A DNA stretch of 64,000 nucleotides from Callorhinus ursinus (Eukaryota > Chordata > Mammalia > Carnivora > Otariidae): NCBI RefSeq assembly GCF_003265705.1, contig NW_020313168.1, positions 2,878,950-2,942,949 on the forward strand, read 5' to 3'. The notes beneath the pieces were generated by a model that was not told the DNA's origin, searched no databases, and was given only the letters and a program-made list of their open reading frames with translations. How positions within the stretch are numbered: position 1 is the stretch's first letter; the number at the start of each line of letters is the position of its first letter. Below are positions 53,848 to 64,000 of this stretch, one piece after another. The translations under genes and the position numbers were made by a program.

Positions 53848-54310
53848 ATGCTGTCATTCAGCCATCCTCGAGCACCTTGACGTGCTGACCCGGTGGTGCA
53901 GGCCCGAGACCGGGAGACAAAGCCAAGCCCTTGCTGTTTACGTTCCAGTGGGACGAACCCACATGTAGAGTAACGTCAGGGAGTGCTGAGGCTCCCCCAG
54001 GACAGTCCCGGGCAGGCCCCGGAGGCCGCTGCTCTGGGCAGAGGCTGATGGGAGTGAGGGTGGGAACCAGCTGACGAGGCCTGGGGAGAGTGGTTCTGGC
54101 AGAGGGTCTGGTGAGTGCAAAGGCCCTGAGGCATGTTGGAGAAGTAGCAAAAAGGGCTGGGCTGGCAGGGTCGAGTGGGGGAGCAGGGGAGAAGGTGTAG
54201 GGTGTAAGTCAGAAGCTTCTGGGCCAGGAATAAGGATTCGGAATTTTGTCTTAAAGATGGTAGGAGCCATGGAAGGGCTCGGAGGAAGGGGTGGAATCAG
54301 CAGATTGGAG
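53848..54310 (-). repeat. L2-type LINE, long 3' region
   Basis: 'ctgtcattcagccatcctcg', 'gctgtttacgttccagtggg', 'tgagtgcaaaggccctgagg', 'catgttggagaagtagcaaa', 'ggattcggaattttgtctta' and 'gccatggaagggctcggagg' follow the known extended L2 antisense consensus ('caagtgcaaaggccctgaggc...gccattggagggttttgagc'). Confidence 0.65.
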
Positions 54311-55780
54311 TTGTATGCGGATGACACTGCCTTCTGTGCGGGGATGGATGGGGAGGGAAGTCGGAGCAGAAGGAGGGCGCCTCGAGGAGGCTGCTGCTTG
54401 TCCCAGGGAGGATGGCTGTGCCATGGACCCAGGATGAGAATGGTGGGCCCAGGGACATGTTTGAGATGAGAATTCTAAACAACCACCCTTCTACACTGAA
54501 ATGACTCTGTCACCCCATTGCTAAACCTTTGGGGGCCCCTTAGCCCGCAGAGGAAGATCACACCCCCCGGCTGTCCTGGGACAGAGGAGCCCAGTCATGC
54601 GCTGGTTCCGAAGGTCTCAATCCCACAGGACCTTCTGACTCCTTCAGCTCTGGGGTCCCCACGGTGTTACCATAAAACCACCTGCAGTGGGCACATGGCC
54701 TGGGGCTGACCTCAGCGTGGGCCAAGCCCCCGTGGGGTCATGCGCCGTCCCCTAAATCTCAGGATCCTGGTTCTAAGCACGTGCACGCAGTGCCGCCCCC
54801 GAGGAAGGGCAGCAGAGCGCCGACATCCTACGGGCAGGTGACCCCTTGGAAGACACTTTTCCCTGAAGGAGATCGCAGGGTCCAGCCTCAGGGAAAAAGG
54901 TCAATTCTTGGGGTTGTCAAAGCCAAAAGCACTAGACCAGCCGGTCCCTGATGGCAGTTCTGGGGAATTCGGGGCTCAGGGGGGCCTTCACAAGCTACTG
55001 TCGACCTGGAGCTCCTCCCCTCTTTCCAGCCCCTCGTTGATCCAAAGGCAGGCTCTGAACTGATGAAATGGGCAGTGGCCATTTGCATCTCCTTCCTCCC
55101 TGGGGGCCGAGTCGGGGAGAGAAGGCACCAGGGGAAGACTCTGGTGTCCCAGTCATGCCCAGCAGTTTGAAGCCTGCAGAGGAAGCCGGGCTGTATTTTG
55201 CCTCCACTTCAGCCAGGCGGTGGGTCTGGGAGCAGTGGTCGGGGGAGGGCCGGCTCCTGAGCCCTGCAGACACCCTCCACCTGGCAGCGCGGCCCACCCG
55301 GGGTCCCCGCTCTTCTTGAGCGGGCCCACGCAGGGGCTCCAGAGGGAGCCAAGCCCAGCCCCGGGCGCCCCAGTGTGTTGGGTTCTGATGTCTGGAAGGA
55401 AAGTCAGGGAGAGGAGCTGACCTGCCATCCCTCCCCTACTGCGGAGGCCCCTCCCCCCACCACGGAGTACACCTTGGCCTCTGCAGAGGTGGCAGGCAGG
55501 AGGAGAGCCGGCTGGGGATGGGGGTCTGGGGGAAGCCGGGTGGGAGGGGGAGAGGGGCCATGAGGTGCTCCTGCACACCTTCCATGGTGGTAGCGAGTCA
55601 CCGGGGAGGTGCCTCCTCAGAGCGCTTTGGGGTCAGTCATGGGCAAGGGCAGGGCAGGCAAGAAGCTGCCAGAGTCTCTGCTGTTCCATCCCCTTGGGCA
55701 TGGGGGACCATTTAGTGTAGCTCCCCATCACACAGAATCACCCTTACAGGAGGCCTAGGAGGCTCACCTCCTCTACCTTG
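54311..55780. other. GC-rich single-copy DNA, no gene seen
   Basis: No exon or repeat recognised. Confidence 0.45.
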
Positions 55781-55784
55781 GAAA

Positions 55785-55930
55785 CGGTCCCATAAATTAG
55801 ATCCCATTTTAAGGCTTATCCTTTAAATATGGATTCAATTTGGATTTTACTGTAAATTCTGAGTCCCTATTAAAAACATGGATGGAAATTAATCTGCTAC
55901 AAAATGAGATTTGTCTCTTATGTGCAGTGG
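55785..55930. promoter_or_regulatory. AT-rich island, candidate conserved element
   Basis: A non-repeat block: 'cccataaattagatcccatt', 'ctttaaatatggattcaatt', 'ttactgtaaattctgagtcc' and 'tggaaattaatctgctac'. The GC change at both edges is sharp. Function is inferred only. Confidence 0.3.
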
Positions 55931-56600
55931 TGGAGGTCTGGGGCAGATCAGTGCTCTGGGGAGCTGGGGAGGGAACCCGCCTGCCAGCAGCCTGGAAAGA
56001 CTCAGGGCGGGCGTCTTGACTCTTCCATCCCCGGCCCTCCCCTGACCCTCCGTCCCCCTGGCCGTTCTCACCTGACCATCCGAATCCTCCCAAACTGCTG
56101 AACCGCTGTGCTGCGCGTCCGGGTCACTCCGACAAAGCAGAGGGTACCACCGGCTCTTCCTTCTCCAGATGTTTGTGGGGTGGGGGGCCACCTGTGTTCT
56201 GCAGCCGAGTGATTAAAAGGTCTTCTGCCCTGACCTCCAGCCCCTCCGAGGGTGCTCCTGAAGCCTGCAGGGGAGGAGAAGGTCCAACCACTGTTCACTC
56301 TTCCTGCTCACGGAGACTGGCTTCGGGCCGGGCCAGAGGCACTTGCTCAAGTCCCTTTGAAACATGGCCATGTACGGGGACATGCGTGTGCCCGAAAGCA
56401 GGGGCTGCCCAGCTCTGGCGTTGGGGCAGAGGGTGAGCGTGTCATAACTCTGTAGCCGGTGTACGTCGGGCATTGCCCCCTTCAACACGAGAACCCATCT
56501 GTCTACCCCAGCCCCCCCGCCCCGCCTTGGGGACGGACCCCTGAGCTGCCACGTGCGATTGCCCATAAATCATCCCCGAATGAGTGCGCTTCCTGCGCCA
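55931..56600. other. Single-copy DNA, no gene seen
   Basis: No exon or repeat recognised. Confidence 0.45.
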
Positions 56601-56604
56601 TCCA

Positions 56605-56860
56605 TCATGCCCCATCTCTTGTCTGCTTGTTTTTAAAAGCTGTTAAACTGGAATCCATCACATGGCATCCTCGGGGGGCCGAGCCGAAGCAAAGCCTGCC
56701 TGCTTCAGCAATATTAATGTACGCAGAGCTTTCTAGAGCATCGAGGTAAACGTCTCCCCCGTGGTGGGGAGAGGGAGAGCATGGCTTTATCTAGTTGTAC
56801 CAGACGCTGATGGGATGTTTTTCTGACACTTGCAGTTAATACATCCCTGCCACGCATGAG
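56605..56860. promoter_or_regulatory. Candidate conserved non-coding element
   Basis: A non-repeat block: 'gtttttaaaagctgttaaac', 'cttcagcaatattaatgtac', 'gctttatctagttgtaccag' and 'acacttgcagttaatacatc'. Enhancer-like composition with no exon signal. Confidence 0.3.
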
Positions 56861-57560
56861 GGAGTCCCGGTTGCTGCTGGTGGAGCAGGGGATGCCACCT
56901 GAAGGGTGCGGCCGGTGCGTCTGCTATAGGGCCATCTCACTTCTTCCTGGACCTGATGGTTCCATTTGAAGACTCTAGCTTGAGCCCATCTTTGGAAACA
57001 TGGATCCTTCTAGGGAGGTCTGTGGTTCCTCTTTTCTTGCTAAATGTTTTTTGGAAAGGAGGATTCGGTTAGGGTGTTGAGATCGGCTTTAATCCTTGCT
57101 TCTGAGCACTTGCTGCTAGAGCAGTTTCTGGGGATGTGCCCTTGAGGGAGAGGAGGACCTCATGACTGACAAGTACCGCCTCCCTCCGTCCCCTGCCCTT
57201 CCTCCAGGGCTGTGAGGGAGGCCTGGAACCTCCCCAGCAGATCCTTAGCACCCACACAGTTGAGTAGCATGGCTTCGCCTCCAGGAGCCCCTCTCTCTGT
57301 CCCAGGCAGGTGTCGCCAACCTTGGAGGCAGTGGGAATGCGTGATCCCCATCTGCTTCTGGCTTCCCCGCTATGCTTTTCTTTGCCCCATATTTGTTGGT
57401 TGAAGAATAAAACTGCTGTCGGCAGTGGTGAGACATTTGTAAATCTAGAACGGGTCCCTGTTTTCTCCTGGTGACTCTGGAGCTGTGTCAGTGAGCAGCC
57501 CTGGGGGCTGGGCGGGTCTGGAGGGCATGGTTATAGCAGCCCCTCCGCAGAACTGTCCAA
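56861..57560. other. Single-copy DNA, no gene seen
   Basis: No exon or repeat recognised. Confidence 0.45.
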
Positions 57561-57564
57561 TTAG

Positions 57565-57620
57565 AGCCCATTAGTCACTCAGTGTGTTGAAGCATTTAGA
57601 ACAATTAAAGGTGAGAAGAG
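57565..57620. promoter_or_regulatory. Short homeodomain-motif cluster
   Basis: 'ccaattagagcccattagtc' and 'agaacaattaaaggtgagaa' give three ATTA/ATTAG cores within about 50 bp of GC-rich DNA. Weak candidate. Confidence 0.2.
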
Positions 57621-57814
57621 TTTCCAGCTGCAGCCTCGGTGCTGGTGCTGGAAGGCAGGCTCTGCTGGCTGCTCCCCACATGGAAACTGGCTGAGATGAG
57701 AGTGCGGGAGTTGGCTGCCATCCTGTGGGCACGGGCCTGGTCCCCGGGGCCTCAGTGCTCGGAATTCAGGTGCTCCACGGGAGCGTCCTGGGGCCGCATC
57801 CACACAGGAGCACA

Positions 57815-57970
57815 GCGGAAACGATTCTCCCAGTTCTGGAGGCGGGATGTCAGAAATGAAGGTGTCAGCCTACTCACAGATCCTGGGGGTTGCTGGCAGT
57901 TGTTGGCTGGGAAACGCAGCCTCTGTCACCACATGGCCTCTCTGCTCTGTGTCTCTGTCCCTGTGCCTTC

Positions 57971-58013
<43 letters not shown>

Positions 58014-58202
58014 TGTGCCCAATTTCCCTCATCCTGTCAGGACACCAGCCATTGGATTAGGCCCACCGTACTCCAGTAGGATCTCATCTTACTCCTTGAT
58101 GACATCTGCAAAGACTCCAAGTCCAAATAAGATCACATTCACAGGTTCTGGGGGTCAGGCCATCAACAGATGCCTTTAGGGGACATCATTCTACCCACTG
58201 TG
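57815..58202 (-). repeat. MLT1-type LTR containing a GT microsatellite
   Basis: 'cccagttctggaggcgggat', then the GT run, 'gtcaggacaccagccattgg', 'attaggcccaccgtactcca', 'gtaggatctcatcttactcc', 'gatgacatctgcaaagactc', 'aaataagatcacattcacag' and 'gttctgggggtcaggccatc'. This is a textbook MLT1 reverse complement. Confidence 0.93.
57973..58017. repeat. (GT)n microsatellite
   Basis: About 18 GT units, then 'gcgcgtgtg'. It lies at the place where MLT1 copies carry 'gtgtgcgtgtctgtg', so it probably expanded from LTR sequence. Confidence 0.97.
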
Positions 58203-60070
58203 TCTTGCAAGATTTCCAAGACTGTGACCTCTACATGTCCCTCGACGGGCCCCGCCCCCACGGATTTCACACGGACGCTAGGATGCTTGTCGGTCATTTT
58301 TAAGACGATGGCGAGAATGTGACTGTAGGCCCCTCAGAAAGTGAAGGCCAGAATGACTCTGAGCTGCAAGGCAGGACTTCTTGATCAAACGCTTCCCCGA
58401 GGTCACAGCACCTCCAGTAACCGAGAGCAGGAGGCAGTGGTACCTGGTGGTCTCAGCTGCGATCCTTTCTCATGTCCTGGATCTGCTCTGCCCACCCTTC
58501 CCACCATCCCACTGTTGAGATGAGTCTTGAGAGTGAACTAAGAATTAAAAAGCCAGACTCCAAACCCAGGCCTGAAAATGAACAGTTGGTGGGGCAAGTG
58601 TGGAGCACACATTTTTGTTCTGTGGGTGAGGGCGTCCCTGGAGGAAGGAAGGGGGGCTTGGAAGGAGAAGTCGGAGTGGGGGAGGAGGAGACCTGGGGAG
58701 GCCGTGGGACCTGGTGTTGGGCTGCGGTTTAGGAAGGAGCCGGCTCTGAAGATGAAGGAGGCCAGCAGGGTCTGGGAGGAATAAAGTCAAGCCGACGATG
58801 GCAGAAGTGAGAATCTGGAACTTGGGGGTGGGGCGCGAGGAAACTAGAACGAGAAACAAATGGCACCGCCACAAGGAGGAACGCAGGCAGGAAACAGAGC
58901 CTGGGGACACGCTGCATGGATACTGACGGATGCAAAAGTCACATGTGGGCGAGGTGGCCTTCTGGGAAAACTTTGTTCCCGATCTGCCTTCCTGTGTGAG
59001 GCTGAGCATCAGAAGGGCCGTGTCTTGGGGACGACCTGGAAAATGGCTGTCTCCATGCACAGGTGCATGGAGGGGAGGGAGGGACGATCTTCATGCTTTG
59101 GGATGTTGGTTGACGCAGGTACACACACGGGACCTGAAGGGTCCCCATCACACAGAGTCGCTGCCTGGAACTTGTGACTTAAAGATGTCCCAGCTGGAGA
59201 CACAGGTGGGTTCCAGGCGGATCGGCACCCATTCATGGATTCTGTGTTCAAACTGGGTTATGATCCAAGGGCTGTGAGGGTCTGTGGGCCAGCCTCACCC
59301 AGAGGGTGACACTGTTCTTTGTGATCCCACTGCCCGGCGGGCACCCATGCGGTTCCCTGGGATCCTCCCTTCGTTCCTCTGAATCGACACGCAGGCTGGC
59401 AGTGAACTTCACTTAAAGGGCAAACGGGCAAGCAAGGATTTTTATGGATTGGGAGAAAATTCTTTTTTTTATCCAATTTACAAGGACACATTAGGTATTC
59501 CCAGGCCTGGTGCTTTCAAAGACATCTGTGTTCTGTGGGGCAAAGAACAGAACAGGAGTGTCAGCAAATGTCTGAGGAAGAAAAATTTGGAAGTAGAGGT
59601 TGGGACAAGCCCAGCTTTAGTTCCGTGTGTGCGCGTTTGTCAGAGGGAAAATACGGAGGCAGGCCGGAATCATTTTTCTCTGCTTCTTTGGGGTGGGAGA
59701 GGCGGTAGAGCTTGGACAGATGGTGTTTTTGAGTGACCTTGTGTCACCAGGTAGAGTGCTGCTGAGTAACGGCTGGAGCTACAGGAAGCTTTGCAGGGTG
59801 TGGCCCCCCGCCGCTACCAGTGGGGATTAATTAGGATGTCAGCATTATGGAAGAACCTGGAAGCCATCAGAAGATAAACCCAAGAACCCAATTCAACCAA
59901 GATCAAATAGCATGCTCCTAGAACACCTTCATGTGGGAGGCATCTGTGGGCCTGGGGTCTCTAATGCAGTATCAAAGGCGTGGAGATGGGTCAGGCAGAC
60001 GTCCTGGGGTGACATGTACATGTGGGCTGTCTACACAAGGTTCCGATTGCAGGGCTGACTTGGGTCATCC
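58203..60070. other. Single-copy DNA, no gene seen
   Basis: No exon or well-preserved repeat recognised. Confidence 0.45.
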
Positions 60071-60074
60071 CTGG

Positions 60075-60200
60075 GAATCCTCACGACAACCCTGTGAGCT
60101 GAGTTCCACGAGGAAACTGAGCCACAGATGAAGGATTAGCATGGGGCCATCCAGAGTTGGAACCCACAACGGCTCTCCGGGGACGGCACTGGTTCAGGTC
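60075..60200 (-). repeat. MIR fragment
   Basis: 'atcctcacgacaaccctgtg', 'acgaggaaactgagccacag' and 'ccagagttggaacccacaac' match the MIR reverse complement. Confidence 0.75.
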
Positions 60201-60442
60201 CCATGTTTCGAATGATCCAAATCAGAGCCAGTCAAAGTGAGGAGTATGGGCAGAGCCTGCCCATGAACTGCTGCCACTGGAGTGAGCACCGAGAGTCATT
60301 TGTAAGAGTGATTTTATGTCTCGTGGATCTATTTAAAGAGTCATTGGGCTTTGTATGTTGTCTTTTTTATTCCGTTTTTTCCAATAATCCCTTTTGAATA
60401 GCATATGTATTCTTTATGTACAGCCTATATTTCCAGTGAGTT

Positions 60443-60675
60443 AGAAGTAAAACGACCCGGGTGCCTGGGTGGCTCAGTTGGTTAAGCGACTGCCTTCGGC
60501 TCAGGTCATGATCCTGGAGTCCCGGGATCGAGTCCCGCATCGGGCTCCCTGCTCAGTGGGGAGTCTGCTCCTCCCGCTGACCCTCTTCCCTCTCGTGCTC
60601 TCTATCTCTCATTCTCTCTCTTTCAAATAAATAAATAAAAGCTTTAAAAAAAAAAAAAAAGAAGTAAAACGACCC
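60443..60675 (+). repeat. Young full-length SINEC with identical 16-bp target duplication
   Basis: The body 60459-60659 runs from 'ggtgcctgggtggctcagtt' through 'ggttaagcgactgccttcgg', 'ctcaggtcatgatcctggag' and 'cgggatcgagtcccgcatcg' to 'aataaataaataaaagc' and an A-tail. The A box 'tggctcagttgg' and B box 'ggatcgagtcc' of the tRNA-derived pol III promoter are intact. The flanks 'agaagtaaaacgaccc' (60443-60458 and 60660-60675) are identical. Low divergence suggests a recent, possibly polymorphic insertion. Confidence 0.98.
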
Positions 60676-60819
60676 TTCACCATAGGTACTTTGGGTAGTC
60701 CTGACAAGAGAGGGTACACAGGTCCCAGCTCAAAACCGGGGAAGCTCGAGTAAGCTGTGTTGAGGGCTGGCATGCCCAGAGTGGGGTGTGGCTTTGAGAA
60801 TGTGCCACAGTAATGTCAG

Positions 60820-61192
60820 GTGTGTGTGCTCAGGCTGCCCTAACTGGGAACACAGATTGGGTGTAAACAGATGTACTGTCTCGAAGTTCTGGAGGCTGGA
60901 CTTCCAAATTCAAGGTGGAGGTGGGGGTGGTCCCTTCTGAGGCCCCTGTCCTGGGCTTGCTGAGGGCCACCTTCTCCCTGTGTCCTCACGGGGTCGTCCC
61001 TCTGGGCGTGTCTGTGTCCGCATCTCCTCTTCCATGAGAATACCAGCCGTGGGTGGATTAGGGACCAGCCCATAATGTCATTTTAATGTAACGACTTCTT
61101 TAAAGGCTCCGTTTCCAGATACAGTCACATTCTGAGGTGGGGGTTAGGGCTTTAACATCCAAATTCTGAGGACACACATTCAGCCCATAACA
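60820..61192 (-). repeat. MLT1-type LTR
   Basis: 'gtgctcaggctgccctaact', 'aagttctggaggctggactt', 'ccaaattcaaggtggaggtg', 'cttctccctgtgtcctcacg', 'ccatgagaataccagccgtg', 'ctttaaaggctccgtttcca', 'gatacagtcacattctgagg' and 'ggggttagggctttaacatc', ending 'cattcagcccataaca'. Nearly complete. Confidence 0.93.
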
Positions 61193-61247
61193 GAAAGGAT
61201 TTTTCTGTACTGTGTTTGTAATTTCTTGTGAGTCGTAAATGATTTAA

Positions 61248-61483
61248 AGATAAAATGAACTTTTTAAATTATTTTTTAAAGATTTTATTTATTTATTTGA
61301 CAGAGAGAGACACAGTGAGAGAGGGAACACAAGCAGGGGGAGTGGGAGAGGGAGAAGCAGGCTTTCCCGCTGAGTAGGGAGCCTGATGTGGGGCTCGATC
61401 CTAGGACCCTGGGATCGTGACCTGAGCCAAAGCCAGATGCTTAACAACTGAGCCACCCAGGAGCCCCTAAGATGAATTTTTTT
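61248..61483 (-). repeat. SINEC (Can-SINE)
   Basis: The body (about 61273-61467) runs 'ttttttaaagattttattta', 'tttatttgacagagagagac', 'gagaagcaggctttcccgct', 'gggatcgtgacctgagccaa' and 'ttaacaactgagccacccag', ending 'gagcccc'. Flanks 'aagataaaatgaac' and 'aagatgaatttt' look like a decayed target duplication. It is the second SINE within 0.8 kb. Confidence 0.95.
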
Positions 61484-62030
61484 TAAGGATGACACTCCTC
61501 TCCCCCAAAACAGCCCAGCCACTGTGGTTCCTCTCGGCAGGGTCCCAGCAGGCATGCTGATCGTCCCGGGTTTGGGGGAATGACTCTCTGGGATGGATGC
61601 CAAGTTGGCATGGCCCAGGTCCCGCCCTCTCTGTTTTCTGTCCTCTGATGCTGTCCCTCCCAGTCTGCACAGGGTTCTGTGCTGTCCACCTGTGGAGGTT
61701 CTCTTGGGTCCCTGTCTTACCCCTCCACCAGGCCTTCTTCCTCTCAGGTTTCTTAAGGACACTGGCTTCTGCTGCTGCTTTGTTTCTCCCAGAGCTCTGC
61801 GCACAGTAGGTTTCCACGAAGGGCTTTCCGTAGGATGTCTCTCTCGAAATGCTCTCCATTGACTCTGACAACAGTTGAATCATGGGTCACATATGGCCCT
61901 GTAGGTTTGATGGAGGGATCGTTAGATGGGGCTGTGATAGCAGATCTGTGTCTGCATGCCTTTCCTCCATGGCAGACCCTGTCCAAGAGGATGGGTGAGC
62001 ATTCCTCACTGAATAGCGTTTACAGAGTAC
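61484..62030. other. Single-copy DNA, no gene seen
   Basis: No exon or repeat recognised. Confidence 0.45.
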
Positions 62031-62612
62031 TTATCCATCCGTCTGTTCATCCATCTATCCATCTATGTATTTTTCATCCATATATGTATATGTGTGTATG
62101 TATATGTCCATCCATCCACCCATCCATCCACCCCCCCCACCCATCCACCCATCCATCCTCCCACCCACCCACCCATCCATCCACACACCTGTCCATCCAA
62201 CCACCTGTCCGTCCACACATCCGTCCGTCCATCTGTCTGTCCGTCCATCTGTCCGTCCGTCCATCTGTCTGTCCACCCATCTGTCTGTCCATCCATCCAT
62301 CCATCCATGCATTCACCCACTCATCCATCTATCCATCCACCCACCCACCCATCCACCCACCTGTCCATCCATCCATACACCTGTCCATCCATCTGTCCGT
62401 CCATCCATCCCTCTGCCCATCCACCCGTCCATCCATCCATCTGTCCATCCATCTATCCATCCACCCACCCACCCGTTCCCCCACCTGTCCATCCATCCAT
62501 ACACCCGTCCATCCATCTGTCCGTCCATCCATCCCTCCGCCCATCCACCCGTCCATCCATCCATCTGTCCATCCATGCATCCACCCACCCACCCACCCCT
62601 CCATCCATCCTC
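62031..62612 (+). repeat. (ATCC)n tetranucleotide array with 124-bp higher-order repeat
   Basis: About 580 bp of CCAT, CCAC, CCGT and CTGT-type units. The block 'cacctgtccatccatccata' recurs at 62358 and 62482, so a 124-bp segment has been tandemly duplicated with few differences. Open frames of up to 305 codons on both strands are low-complexity artefacts. It is in inverted orientation to the GGAT array at 40247-40552. Confidence 0.97.
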
Positions 62613-62889
62613 TCTTTCTCTCTGGAAGTCATTGTTTATTTTCATTGCTTGTTATTTTTATTGCAAAGTTTGTTTTGAAAGCTTTATCCTCTTTTAATCT
62701 TATTGGGATGGTAAGGACAAATGATCATGGTTGTGTTTCCTTGCTTAACTGAGGCCTATGGCAGCTCCCAGGACTCAGCAAAGCCAAAAGGCAGGAAAGC
62801 TATGAAAAGAGGAAAGAGGGAAGCCAGGCAGAAGGTGTAGGGGATGTGGAAATATGCCAGAGGAGGTTTTGGAGTGACGGTCAGGACTG

Positions 62890-63020
62890 ATGTGTGACCT
62901 GTGACATCTGACTCTGGCATTCAAGGTCTGGCCCCCTTGAACTTGTCCTGCCCCCTTCCTGTGTTCTGGCTGTCCCGCCCACATTGCTGCCTCTCTGGTG
63001 GTTCTTGTCCCCCGGCCCCC
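62890..63020 (+). repeat. Possible L2 fragment
   Basis: 'gcattcaaggtctggccccc', 'gttctggctgtcccgcccac' resembles the L2 sense region. Diverged. Confidence 0.4.
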
Positions 63021-64000
63021 AGCTAGGGAACGTCCAGCCCCGCCTTCCAGGCCAAGTGCGACGGCCTTGCCTCCACGAGGGCTTTCTAGGCCCTCCCCTA
63101 ACCTCCCAGGCAGGATGGATCACCTTCCACCGTGTCCCCGACACTTGGCCATTCCGTGAGTGAGCACTGACCACCTGGATTGTGATTGCCATCCGTGAGG
63201 CTTCCCGGTCAGAGCCCTGGGTCTCACCGGGGGGCGACTGTGCCCTCCGGGGGACACTGGCCTTGTCTGGAGCCCCTTCCTACAGCCCCCCACCAGCAGG
63301 GAATGACCTGGCCCAAATGTCTGTAGTGCTGTGTGGGGGTCAAGAATTCCAGGGTTACATGATCCTCCTGAGGGCAGGATCTGGCCCTTGGGTTTGGGGT
63401 GTGGATAGGGTCCTTGGGTCTCCAGGCTCCCACAGGTGCCCATTCAAGGGGATGTTCTGTGTCTCCAGTGGGAAGGGAAGCTGGCTGTCAGGGGTGCTGT
63501 GGGGGAAGCTTCCGTCTTCGGCTCGGGAGGGAGGCCACATGATGCCCAGTCCCTGTGTTGGAGAAGGATCTCTCTAGGTCCCTGAGCCCATGGCTCCTCC
63601 GAGGGGAGAAGTCGGAGCCTGGGCTGCAGGAGAAATTGGAGACTCAGAGAGCACCATGGGAGGGGCCCGGCGAGGGAGGACAGCTTCAGGAGACCTTGTT
63701 CAAGGTCTCCACCCAGGAGCACTCACAAAACTTAGTGGAGAAAAACAGTGAATTCTGAGGAAAGACAATAATGAGCTCAGTTAAAGTAGAACACGGGGTA
63801 CAGATGTACCAGCTCATAGAGCCTGGCATGGAATGGGTCCACATGAAGTCCCACTGGGTCCTGACGATTGCTGGCCATGGAGCCTGGGGTGAGAGTGATG
63901 CAGGGCCCAGGGATGGCTGCCCACCTTCGCCATTGGGGAATGGTCAGCAACAGAAGCTGCAGGTTTTGAAGCCTTTCTTTCCCAGGCAGGCAGGGCAGGG
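63021..64000. other. Single-copy DNA, no gene seen
   Basis: No exon or repeat recognised up to the window end. Confidence 0.45.

Noticed and set aside
60459..60659. tRNA gene
   Set aside because: The tRNA-like head with A and B boxes belongs to a SINEC; it lacks a complete cloverleaf and is followed by the SINE body and tail.
61835..62752. 305-codon + strand open frame, and the minus-strand frames opposite
   Set aside because: Translation of the ATCC/GGAT tetranucleotide array; pure low-complexity repeats.

Overview
This is vertebrate nuclear DNA from a carnivoran mammal. The diagnosis rests on six tRNA-derived SINEC (Can-SINE) copies, the Carnivora-specific SINE family. The best copy (60459-60659) has intact A-box and B-box promoter motifs, a CT-rich stretch, an A-rich tail and identical 16-bp target-site duplications. 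The consensus looks caniform (dog, bear, seal or mustelid side); I cannot name the species. No bacterial, viral or organellar gene content is present.

No convincing protein-coding exon was found. Most of the window is GC-rich single-copy sequence interrupted by old mammalian repeats: MIR, L2, L1M, MLT1-type LTRs, hAT-like MITEs including a MER20-like copy, and a palindromic MER53-like copy. Long open frames occur by chance in GC-rich DNA, or because three tandem arrays lack stop codons. The best gene-like signal is one candidate spliced exon on the + strand (52375-52521). It has a strong polypyrimidine-AG acceptor, a consensus CAG/GTAAGG donor, no ATG, and a stop in every frame, which fits an untranslated leader exon or a lncRNA exon. 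Of 16 recognised L1 and MLT1-type elements, 14 lie on the minus strand. That is the bias expected inside introns of a + strand transcription unit, so the window is plausibly intronic to a + strand gene.

Layout: 0-7 kb, mostly single-copy sequence with MIR/L2 pieces at the start, an ancient AT-rich repeat near 5.4 kb and an AT-rich non-repeat island at 6.4-6.8 kb. 7.7-10.5 kb, a repeat cluster (palindromic MITE, L1, MLT1, L1, MIR). 13-22 kb, a SINE, MITEs, LTRs and an L1. 25.9-26.3 kb and 30.5-30.7 kb, islands with homeodomain-type palindromes that look like developmental enhancers. 32.4-33.25 kb, a roughly 33-unit minisatellite with two higher-order periods. 36.9-39.1 kb, an ancient repeat, an L1, and two further island candidates, one with an octamer site and one with a CTCF-like site. 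40.2-40.55 kb, a GGAT tetranucleotide array. 44-47.8 kb, an LTR, several L2 pieces and an L1. 52.4 kb, the candidate exon. 53-54.3 kb, an old LTR and an L2. 57.8-61.5 kb, LTRs and two SINEs. 62.0-62.6 kb, an ATCC array in opposite orientation to the one at 40 kb.

Repeat family names are given from memory of consensus sequences and were not checked with RepeatMasker. Boundaries of old repeats are approximate, generally within 10-40 bp.
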